Origin: an uncultured Flavobacteriales bacterium
GTDB lineage: Bacteria; Bacteroidota; Bacteroidia; Flavobacteriales; BACL11
Length of the DNA stretch: 64,000 bases
Assembly: GCA_905181635.1 (NCBI GenBank)
Contig: CAJIYM010000003.1
Coordinates: 248,001 to 312,000 of the forward strand
Direction of reading: 5' to 3'
In this document: positions 57,327 through 64,000 of the stretch, one piece after another
Numbering within the stretch: the first letter of the stretch is position 1
Layout: each line of letters starts with the position of its first letter
The notes under the pieces: generated by a model
Told to the model about the DNA's origin: nothing
The model's database searches: none
The model's input: only the letters and a program-made list of their open reading frames with translations
Program-made: the position numbers and the translations under genes

Positions 57327-59858
57327 TTATTTTAGTATTAATTTATCCGTTATAATTACATCTCCATCAGCAACAACCTGAACAAAATAAATTCCCGTTA
57401 CAAGATGAGATAAATCAATATTATCGATCATGTAATAGTTAGTTACAATCTCATCTTCAAATAAATGAATTATCTCCTCACCTAAGATATTTATCAACTT
57501 AACCTCAACCTCTTTATTAACTAAATTATTAAGTTCAATAAACAATTTACCATCTGAAGGATTAGGGAAAATTGAAAGTCTTGAAGCAATAGTACTATTA
57601 GAAAGCATTAAATTAGCAGCTTCTCCAATTTCAATATTATCTAGATAGAAATTATTTGCACTACCATTAGTTACATATTCAAATTTGAATCTGATATTGT
57701 CATTTTTTAATTGATTCTTTGTCATAACTGTATCATTCCACTCTGATGCAGTTGGTCTAAAATTAGTTGTATACAAACCTGCATTAGCCACTTGCACATT
57801 AGTTAATGAGCCTAGAGTTCTCCATATTTCTCCACAATCATTTGAGTAATATACATTAACCTCATTCATAGGGAAAGTATTTAATGAAGCTCCTGAATAA
57901 GAAAACTTAATTGCTGGATTTGTTAAAGCACTTAAATCATATGCTATAGAGATTAACTCATCAGTTCCTAAAGTCAAATTATTTTTATTTATCATTAATC
58001 CTGCTGATCCAGAAACGGCTACTCCATTTATCCATTCCCATGAAGAGTTCTCAATTGTATTAAAATCCCAATCAGCAGAAGGAACAGCTTTACTTATTTG
58101 CCAGTCATTAGATAGTTCAGAAACATCTTCAAAATCATAAGTATAAGCTCCAGCAGTGTTTGAAGATGAGGAAGGAGAAATAATAATTATGTTTTCTTTA
58201 ACAGTTGTGGAGGAGCAAGAATTAATGTAATAAGCCACATATGTTTTTTTCTCTATTTCACCTCTATAAAAAAGTGTATCCGCAAAATAACCATTAAAAA
58301 ATAAAGTGGAATCTGTTTGAATTGTATCTATGTAAGTTGCATTTAACATACTGTCTGTATTTAATTGATTTAGCAACCAATAAGAATCAATACTGTATCC
58401 TTCATTATCAATGTGAAGGGAAATACTTGAAGCGCCAAGTGCAACTAATTCACTTTCTGAACCTTGTATAATTAATGTTTCAATAATTGAGTCATAAGAA
58501 GTTGCATCTAGCAAATTTAGATCAGATAGATTGGAAGATCTAGCCTCAGTAGTTTCATTGTATTCAATAGTTAAAGATACATCATAACTTCCTGAAGAAC
58601 TATAAGTATGAGCAACCAAATCTGCATTTGAGTTATCTGTATTACCATCACCATAATCCCAAATCATTGAGCTAACTGTACCTGAAGGAAATTGTGTTTT
58701 ATTTCCTTTTAACACTATACTTTCTCCTAAACACATTAAGTATTTTCCTGAAGAACTAATAAAATCAGTATTTTGACTACAAATTGGTGTTATAAAGCCA
58801 TCTTCCACACCAGTTAGTATAATATTTTCATCTGACCACATGTACTCTCTATACCCAATACCTGAAACACCTGATTCTTCATCATATAACCCTTCCAAAG
58901 TTTCATTCATAACTTCGTTTTGCCCCATCGTAAACATAGTAACATTAGCATCAGAAGAATAATCCATATAATTAACAAACATTTCACCAGCAGGGCTTAG
59001 AGAATCTGCTACACATCCCCAGGGCACTAGTCCAGTGCTAGGATTAACTAGACCAACATGATAAGGGAAATCTGATATGTTTATTCCATAGTTAGGTTCT
59101 CTTGCAGGAGGAGTGTCTTTTACATTATCATCACCACAAGATGCATCCCCCCAAACATGCCTTAAACCTAACCAATGTCCACACTCATGGGTTAAAGTTC
59201 CCCCAGAGACCATTTGGCTAGCTAACAATACAACTCCGTCAGTAGACATACTTCCTGTAGAAGGAAATTGTGCATAACCTAGCAAAGTATTTCCATCAGC
59301 TTGTGGTTGAAACTTTTGTAGTGTCCAGATATTAAGGTATTGATACGAGTTCCAATAGCTCAATGCTTTAACTGCATCTCTAGGCTCCGGCTCATTAGTC
59401 AATTCTGAACGCACCCTAATAATACCAGAAGTTGGGTTTCCTTGAGGATCTATTTTAGCTAAACGAAATTCAACATTCAGGTCTCCTCTTACAGAAGCAA
59501 AAATATCTGGTGTTTTATTTAAAAAATTAGAAGCTTGACCATTTATATTAGCATTTAAAATATCTAAAGCACCTTGAATAGAAACATCAGAAATATTTTC
59601 ACCACCTAAATTATGTATAACATGTACTACAACTGGAATAATTTTTTTACCATTCTCTACTTTTAAGTTCTTCATTTTACCTAAGACTGATTCATAGTCA
59701 GACTCTAAATCAGCGTTAATCCCATCAAGATTCTGATAAAATATCGGGAATTTCTGTTTTTGCTCTTCAAAAGAACCGTCATAAGTACCACATTGTTGTG
59801 CATTTACAGAAGTGACTAATGACAAAGCAAAAATTAAGAGTAAAGATATATTTTTCAT
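57327..59858 (-). CDS. Secreted M43-family metalloprotease with PKD domain and T9SS tail
   Basis: 843-aa exported protease. Order: signal peptide (to VNAQ), propeptide, catalytic domain with VVHVIHN, zinc motif HECGHWLGLRH (HExxHxxGxxH, about residues 225-235), WGDASCGDD and Met-turn region FVNYMDYSSD, a PKD domain (WDYGDGNTDNSN ... VAHTYSSSGSYDVSLTI), a MAM/jellyroll-like module (YDFEDVSELSNDW) and a type A sorting domain (IFPNPSDGKLFIEL, TGIYFVQVV, DKLILK). Belongs with the pappalysin-type M43 group common in marine Bacteroidota; likely degrades extracellular protein. Own promoter box TATATTTG at 59890-59897. Confidence 0.92.
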   Translation of the reverse strand: MKNISLLLIFALSLVTSVNAQQCGTYDGSFEEQKQKFPIFYQNLDGINADLESDYESVLGKMKNLKVENGKKIIPVVVHVIHNLGGENISDVSIQGALDILNANINGQASNFLNKTPDIFASVRGDLNVEFRLAKIDPQGNPTSGIIRVRSELTNEPEPRDAVKALSYWNSYQYLNIWTLQKFQPQADGNTLLGYAQFPSTGSMSTDGVVLLASQMVSGGTLTHECGHWLGLRHVWGDASCGDDNVKDTPPAREPNYGINISDFPYHVGLVNPSTGLVPWGCVADSLSPAGEMFVNYMDYSSDANVTMFTMGQNEVMNETLEGLYDEESGVSGIGYREYMWSDENIILTGVEDGFITPICSQNTDFISSSGKYLMCLGESIVLKGNKTQFPSGTVSSMIWDYGDGNTDNSNADLVAHTYSSSGSYDVSLTIEYNETTEARSSNLSDLNLLDATSYDSIIETLIIQGSESELVALGASSISLHIDNEGYSIDSYWLLNQLNTDSMLNATYIDTIQTDSTLFFNGYFADTLFYRGEIEKKTYVAYYINSCSSTTVKENIIIISPSSSSNTAGAYTYDFEDVSELSNDWQISKAVPSADWDFNTIENSSWEWINGVAVSGSAGLMINKNNLTLGTDELISIAYDLSALTNPAIKFSYSGASLNTFPMNEVNVYYSNDCGEIWRTLGSLTNVQVANAGLYTTNFRPTASEWNDTVMTKNQLKNDNIRFKFEYVTNGSANNFYLDNIEIGEAANLMLSNSTIASRLSIFPNPSDGKLFIELNNLVNKEVEVKLINILGEEIIHLFEDEIVTNYYMIDNIDLSHLVTGIYFVQVVADGDVIITDKLILK

Positions 59859-59889
59859 AACGAATGAATTTGATTAAATTTTAAGGAAA

Positions 59890-59897
59890 CAAATATA
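59890..59897 (-). promoter_or_regulatory. Candidate -7 box for the M43 protease
   Basis: Minus strand TATATTTG, 31 bases before the start codon. Confidence 0.5.
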
Positions 59898-59955
59898 ATG
59901 ATTATCTACTATTATAGACAATATCTTACATAAAAATATAAAAAGGAATACGCTG

Positions 59956-60810
59956 TTAGCATATATGCTTTTCAGCATGATAAGAAGATCGAACTAAAGG
60001 ACTGCTCTCAACATGCTGAAAACCAAGAGAAAGACCAATATCCCTATACTTATCAAATTGAGCAGGAGTGATAAATTCGAGAACAGAAAGATGTTTTTTT
60101 GATGGCTGCAAATACTGACCAATAGTCATTATAGAAACACCCACTTCCCTTAAATCACGCATAGTTTCAACAACTTCCTCTTGAGTCTCGCCTAGTCCAA
60201 GCATAATTCCAGATTTAGTTCTAATACCACCTTCATTTAGGTACCTTAATACATCCAAACTTCTATCATATTTGGCCTGTATTCTTACCTTTTTTGTTAA
60301 TCTCCTCACTGTCTCCATATTGTGAGAAACCACTTCAGGTGCTACATCAATAATTGGTTGGATATCCTTTAGTTTGCCCTTAAAATCAGGAATTAAAGTT
60401 TCCATTGTTGTTTTAGGGTTTTCTTTTCTTATTTCATTTATAGTTTCCACCCAAATACTTGCACCACCATCTCTCAAATCATCTCGATCAACAGAAGTAA
60501 TAACAGCATGTTTCACTTTCATTAAATGAACAGAACGCGCTACTTTTTTTGGTTCTAGAATATCAACAGCTAATGGGCGTCCAGTCATTACATTACAAAA
60601 ACCACATGATCTTGTACAAATATTCCCAAGAATCATAAAAGTTGCCGTTCCAGCACCCCAACACTCCCCCATATTTGGGCAATTTCCACTTTCACAAATA
60701 GTATGTAAATCATGAGATTTAGTGATTCCCCTAACAGCCTTGTAAGCTTGACCAGTTGGTAGCTTAACCTTTAACCACTTAGGCTTTTTTATTTTTTCTT
60801 GAATCTCCAA
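59956..60810 (-). CDS. lipA: Lipoyl synthase
   Basis: Radical SAM enzyme inserting two sulfurs into octanoyl groups. Two iron-sulfur sites are visible: [12 protein letters not shown] (auxiliary) and CTRSCGFC (radical SAM), then [11 protein letters not shown] at the end. The ORF track starts at a TTG at 60843, but that lies inside the 40-aa lipoprotein frame; the TTG at 60810 ([14 protein letters not shown], 284 aa) follows that stop by 7 bases and matches the usual N-terminus better. Either way no ATG is available. Probably co-transcribed with the small lipoprotein. Confidence 0.95.
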   Translation of the reverse strand: MEIQEKIKKPKWLKVKLPTGQAYKAVRGITKSHDLHTICESGNCPNMGECWGAGTATFMILGNICTRSCGFCNVMTGRPLAVDILEPKKVARSVHLMKVKHAVITSVDRDDLRDGGASIWVETINEIRKENPKTTMETLIPDFKGKLKDIQPIIDVAPEVVSHNMETVRRLTKKVRIQAKYDRSLDVLRYLNEGGIRTKSGIMLGLGETQEEVVETMRDLREVGVSIMTIGQYLQPSKKHLSVLEFITPAQFDKYRDIGLSLGFQHVESSPLVRSSYHAEKHIC

Positions 60811-60817
60811 AATAAAT

Positions 60818-60940
60818 TTAAGCTGGTAAAACTGATGTTTCAACTTCAGCTACACCTGGACATTGATCAGCATTAAGCGCACAAGATGAAATAAAACTAA
60901 CTAAGACAATTGCTATTGCAAAAAACACTACTTTTTTCAT
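60818..60940 (-). CDS. 40-aa predicted lipoprotein upstream of lipA
   Basis: Too short for the ORF track. The minus strand from ATG 60940 encodes [20 protein letters not shown], then [20 protein letters not shown] and TAA. It is a complete lipoprotein signal (basic n-region, hydrophobic core, lipobox ISSC) with a mature peptide of only about 21 residues containing one further Cys. The stop is 7 bases before the likely lipA start. A TATTTTTG box lies 16 bases upstream. I recognise no family; small envelope peptides of this shape are plausible but unstudied. Confidence 0.7.
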   Translation of the reverse strand: MKKVVFFAIAIVLVSFISSCALNADQCPGVAEVETSVLPA

Positions 60941-60956
60941 GTTAAATAATTTTCTA

Positions 60957-60964
60957 CAAAAATA
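60957..60964 (-). promoter_or_regulatory. Candidate -7 box for small lipoprotein / lipA
   Basis: Minus strand TATTTTTG, 16 bases before the ATG at 60940. Confidence 0.45.
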
Positions 60965-60984
60965 CATTTTTAAAACAGATTATC

Positions 60985-60992
60985 TATCTTTG
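60985..60992 (+). promoter_or_regulatory. -7 box of ung
   Basis: TATCTTTG, 10 bases before the ung ATG; a very short leader is expected. Confidence 0.5.
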
Positions 60993-61002
60993 AAATAATA
61001 AA

Positions 61003-61683
61003 ATGACAATTAAAAAATTACATCTAAATTCAAAATGGAAAGCTTTTTTGAAGCAGGAACTAAATTCAAATAACTTTCAAGATATTATAAGTACTTTAGT
61101 AATTGAAAGAAAAAAATACTCTATTTTTCCTAAAAATGATGAAATTTTTAATGCATTCAATTTCACATTGCCTAGCGATATTAAAGTTGTGATTTTAGGT
61201 CAAGATCCTTATCATGGAAAAAGACAAGCACATGGGCTTGCATTTTCAGTACCTAATGGCATAAAAATACCACCCTCTCTTAGGAATATATTTAAAGAAT
61301 TACAAAGAGACTTAAATTATCCTATCTCGTGCAATGGAAACCTAGATTCTTGGGCAAATCAAGGGGTACTAATGCTGAATTCTTCACTAACTGTCAGAGA
61401 GAAAATTGCTGGTTCTCACCAAAAAATAGGTTGGGGGCTATTTACAGATAGTGTAATTAAAAAAATATCAGATAAAAAGGAAGGAATCATTTTTTTACTT
61501 TGGGGTGCCTTTGCTCAAAAAAAGTCAGAATTAATTGATCCAAAGAAACATCATATTTTAATTACCTCTCATCCCTCCCCTTTTTCGGCATATAGAGGTT
61601 TTTTAGGATCTAATCACTTTTCAAAAACAAATAAAATACTTTTAAAAAACAATCAACAGCCTATAAATTGGGAATTATGTTAA
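61003..61683 (+). CDS. ung: Uracil-DNA glycosylase
   Basis: Removes uracil from DNA (family 1). The 226-aa protein has the catalytic GQDPYHGKRQAHGLAFSVP, LLNSSLTVRE, LLWGAFAQKK and the HPSPFSAYRGFLGSNHF leucine-loop motif. It overlaps the next gene by a few bases. Confidence 0.98.
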   Translation: MTIKKLHLNSKWKAFLKQELNSNNFQDIISTLVIERKKYSIFPKNDEIFNAFNFTLPSDIKVVILGQDPYHGKRQAHGLAFSVPNGIKIPPSLRNIFKELQRDLNYPISCNGNLDSWANQGVLMLNSSLTVREKIAGSHQKIGWGLFTDSVIKKISDKKEGIIFLLWGAFAQKKSELIDPKKHHILITSHPSPFSAYRGFLGSNHFSKTNKILLKNNQQPINWELC

Positions 61684-62267
61684 GAACCATTGCTGTTATC
61701 ATAATTAGTCTCTCAGGACTAAACGCAACAGCTCAAAATTCAATAATTGAGCGAGTTAACAATTATTTAAATAGTAAAAACGCTTTCGCTGATGAAGTAA
61801 TCTATGTGTCCATCAAAAAACAAAAGCTCTACCACATACTACTTGATAGAATTATTAAAGAATATACTATTTCAAGTTCAGTACACGGAGCAGGAAGTAT
61901 GGCAGGTAGTAACAAAACACCAACGGGGCTACACAGCATAAAGGAGAAATATGGTGAAAAAACACCATTAAATGGTATAATGATAGCAAGAGTATTTCAT
62001 GGCAATATAGCAACCATATATAATGATGAAACAAAAAGCAAAACTGATGACATCACAAGTAGAATATTATGGCTAGAGGGCTTGGAAAAAGGAAGTAATA
62101 AAGGCAAAGGAATTGATTCCTATAATAGATACATTTACATACACGGAACATCAGAAGAGGGAAGGTTAGGGAAACCTGCATCACATGGTTGTATAAGAAT
62201 GAAAAATAAAGAAGTGATTGATTTGTATAAGCTATTAGAAGTTGGTACTTTAGTCCTCATTTTATAA
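61677..62267 (+). CDS. L,D-transpeptidase (YkuD-fold) family protein
   Basis: Periplasmic peptidoglycan-modifying enzyme or relative. The ORF track uses a TTG at 61668; the ATG at 61677 (MLRTIAVIIISLSG) gives a better signal peptide ending TAQN and a 196-aa protein. The catalytic signature IYIHGTS...PASHGCIRMKN (HG then SHGCIR) is intact. Overlaps the end of ung. Confidence 0.9.
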   Translation: MLRTIAVIIISLSGLNATAQNSIIERVNNYLNSKNAFADEVIYVSIKKQKLYHILLDRIIKEYTISSSVHGAGSMAGSNKTPTGLHSIKEKYGEKTPLNGIMIARVFHGNIATIYNDETKSKTDDITSRILWLEGLEKGSNKGKGIDSYNRYIYIHGTSEEGRLGKPASHGCIRMKNKEVIDLYKLLEVGTLVLIL

Positions 62268-62282
62268 TTCAAAAAAATACTT

Positions 62283-63461
62283 ATGGAATATCTATTTTTA
62301 ATCGTATTAATTGCTGGTTTTGCGTTAATTTATTTTAAAAAAGAATCTACTAACGAAGATAATTTTGAGGAAGATAGAAAAAGAATTTTAGAATTAGAAA
62401 AATCGCTTGCGACCAAAGAAAATGAGGTGAAACAACAACAACAAAACATTGATATTGCTAATGCCAAAACTACTGCTTTTGAACAAATAAAAAATGAGAA
62501 TGCTATAATCAAAGAGAGAATTTCTAATATCGAGCAAGAAAGAAATAATCTTAAAAATGATAATATCTATCTCAAAAAAGAAGAAGAAAACAGAAATGAA
62601 ACGCTAAGAAAATCAATTGAATCAACTAATACCTTACAAGAAAGTTTAACCAAAGAAAAAGAAAGGCTTAATGACGACAGGGTAAAAGAAACAGAAATTA
62701 GACTAGAAAAAATGAAATGGACGTGGGGAGAGCATGAAAAAGAGGTTGAAAATCATCTACAACTTATTTGCCGCAACCATGTCATCAAATACATTAGTCA
62801 AGAGGATTTTCCACATTCAAGAAACAAGCCTGATAATTCTATAGAAATAATGGACCAACTTATTATTTTTGACGCCAAGAGCCCCGCGAATGATGACTTA
62901 AGTAATTTTCCTAAATATATAAAGCTTCAAACAGAAAGCCTGAAAAAATATGCAAAACATGATGATGTAAAAAAGGATTTATTTTTAGTTATTCCTTCTA
63001 ATACAGTGCAAGTCATTAATCAGTTTACCTACAACATTGGTGATTATAATGTATATATAATTACTAAAGATGCTTTAGAGCCAATCATCCTAAGTTTAAA
63101 AAAAATAGAGGAATACGAATTTGCTGACAAACTAAGTCCTGAAGAAAGAGATAATGTATGCAGGATTATTGGGAAATTTGCTCATACTACAAAAAGAAGG
63201 ATACAAATTGACCAATTCTTTGCAGGGGAATTTTTGGATACTCTCAATAAAGCAGGAACACAATTACCAAGAGAAATTTTGGAGAGTGTTATTCAGTTTG
63301 AAAATGCTGAAAAACTCAATCCTCCAATGGAAAAACGAAAAAAACAGATTTTAACAAACGATTTAAAAGTTAAATCAGAAGAAATTAAAAAAGAAATAGA
63401 ACTCAGAAATATCCCTGAGATTACCACTCAAATTGAGTTTAAAAAAGATCACAATGCATAA
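62283..63461 (+). CDS. RmuC-like membrane-anchored coiled-coil nuclease-type protein
   Basis: 392-aa protein: one N-terminal transmembrane helix (YLFLIVLIAGFALIYF), a charged coiled coil over about residues 25-150 (NEVKQQQQNID, RISNIEQERNNLKND), then an alpha/beta domain with KPDNSIEIMDQLIIFDAKSP, which fits a PD-(D/E)xK nuclease core (Asp, then D-x-K) as in RmuC, and a helical C-terminal region. RmuC is linked to limiting DNA rearrangements. Similarity here is in architecture and this motif, so it may be a diverged relative. It overlaps rlmB by 8 bases. Confidence 0.68.
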   Translation: MEYLFLIVLIAGFALIYFKKESTNEDNFEEDRKRILELEKSLATKENEVKQQQQNIDIANAKTTAFEQIKNENAIIKERISNIEQERNNLKNDNIYLKKEEENRNETLRKSIESTNTLQESLTKEKERLNDDRVKETEIRLEKMKWTWGEHEKEVENHLQLICRNHVIKYISQEDFPHSRNKPDNSIEIMDQLIIFDAKSPANDDLSNFPKYIKLQTESLKKYAKHDDVKKDLFLVIPSNTVQVINQFTYNIGDYNVYIITKDALEPIILSLKKIEEYEFADKLSPEERDNVCRIIGKFAHTTKRRIQIDQFFAGEFLDTLNKAGTQLPREILESVIQFENAEKLNPPMEKRKKQILTNDLKVKSEEIKKEIELRNIPEITTQIEFKKDHNA

Positions 63462-64000
63462 CACAGAAGAAAAAAATTACATCTTTGGTATACGTGCCAT
63501 AATTGAAGCGATAGAAGCAGGAAAAACAATTGATAAATTATTTATCCAAAAAGGATTACATAACGATTTGTTTGCAGAACTCTGGAAATTGGTACGCGAA
63601 AAGAGAATAAACTATAAGCATGTTCCTTTAGAAAAAATTAATCGATTGACTAGGAAAAATCATCAGGGAGTTTTCGCGTTCATATCTCCTATCGACTTTC
63701 ATAATATTGAGGATGTAATCCCTAAACTCTATGAAGAAGGAAAAAATCCATTAGTATTGGTGCTGGATAGAATTACGGATGTGAGAAATTTTGGAGCTAT
63801 TGCACGTACAGCAGAATGTGCAGGTGTGGATACTATATTAATTCCTGAACAAAATGCTGCTGCTATTAATGCTGACGCTATAAAAACTTCAGCTGGTGCC
63901 TTACACAAGGTTACTGTTTGCCGAACTTGGAATTTGAAGTTGGCCTTACAATTCATGAAAGAAAGTGGTGTACAATTAATTGGGTGTACTGAAAAGACAC
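63454..64000 (+). CDS. rlmB: 23S rRNA 2'-O-methyltransferase RlmB-like, N-terminal part (cut by window edge)
   Basis: SpoU/TrmH-family RNA methyltransferase, probably acting on G2251 of 23S rRNA. It is missing from the ORF track because it runs off the end. From ATG 63454 it reads MHNTEEKNYIFGIRAIIEAI (substrate-binding domain), KNHQGVFAF, then the SPOUT motif 1 LVLDRITDVRNFGAIARTAEC and SAGALHKV. About 182 codons are present. It overlaps the RmuC-like gene by 8 bases. Confidence 0.93.
   Translation, partial: MHNTEEKNYIFGIRAIIEAIEAGKTIDKLFIQKGLHNDLFAELWKLVREKRINYKHVPLEKINRLTRKNHQGVFAFISPIDFHNIEDVIPKLYEEGKNPLVLVLDRITDVRNFGAIARTAECAGVDTILIPEQNAAAINADAIKTSAGALHKVTVCRTWNLKLALQFMKESGVQLIGCTEKT

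Overview
This is an AT-rich chromosomal window from a member of the Bacteroidota, most likely a marine Flavobacteriales-type bacterium. The lineage call rests on several things: seven proteins with type IX secretion (T9SS) C-terminal tails, SprB-repeat giant proteins, a GldA-type ABC ATPase, a PafA-type alkaline phosphatase, a tail-less prolyl-tRNA synthetase, and repeated use of the Bacteroidota -7 promoter box TAnnTTTG with no clear Shine-Dalgarno sites. The family cannot be fixed from the sequence alone.

Layout. 1-1391 (minus): str operon rpsL-rpsG-fusA, with fusA cut by the window edge. 1598-14864 (minus): three giant secreted SprB-repeat proteins; the outer two share a near-identical direct repeat of about 2.96 kb behind unrelated N-terminal heads. 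15076-24647: a UvrD/PcrA helicase, ribF, atpD-atpC, a YiiX-like lipoprotein, a TonB-dependent receptor, and rsgA-dtd-MazG-like. 24706-28676: a secreted EF-hand-like protein of a poorly characterised family, overlapping a CotH-type kinase that carries the same tail, then gldA. 28858-31582: metK behind a SAM-II-like riboswitch, and convergent lpdA. 31823-41304: a tightly packed ten-gene run (M61 peptidase, CDGSH protein, tail-fibre-like secreted protein, hpt, adk, obg, PAP2, pafA-like, aroB, aroA). 41279-46012 (minus): proS, a hypothetical, tRNA-Glu, rpsT, a polysaccharide deacetylase, a 39-codon frame that looks like the start of uracil phosphoribosyltransferase, and a HAD phosphatase. 46101-51813: a Tyr/Asn-rich lipoprotein, a FadL-like barrel, a TPR protein, and nif3 with a zinc-ribbon coiled-coil protein. 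51887-57281: lpxK, purine nucleoside phosphorylase, a choice-of-anchor-B secreted protein, gatB, lpxH. 57327-64000: a secreted M43 metalloprotease, lipA preceded by a 40-aa lipoprotein missing from the ORF track, ung, an L,D-transpeptidase, an RmuC-like protein, and the start of rlmB.

How it works together. Most of the window is housekeeping: translation, ATP synthesis, SAM and lipoate metabolism, shikimate pathway, lipid A, nucleotide salvage. Cell-surface cargo is interleaved with it, and some cargo genes are translationally coupled inside housekeeping operons. The SprB proteins are probable surface adhesins or matrix proteins exported by T9SS; no T9SS core gene lies in the window. The best candidates for something new are the head-swapping SprB pair, the metK leader with two alternative pairings, the EExxH-protein/CotH-kinase pair, and the two small ORFs at 41968 and 60818.

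No gene-free stretch exceeds 300 bases; the longest is 31583-31822 (240 bases), holding only promoter-like sequence. I saw no CRISPR array, insertion sequence, prophage or rRNA. Family assignments come from recognising motifs, not from a database search.
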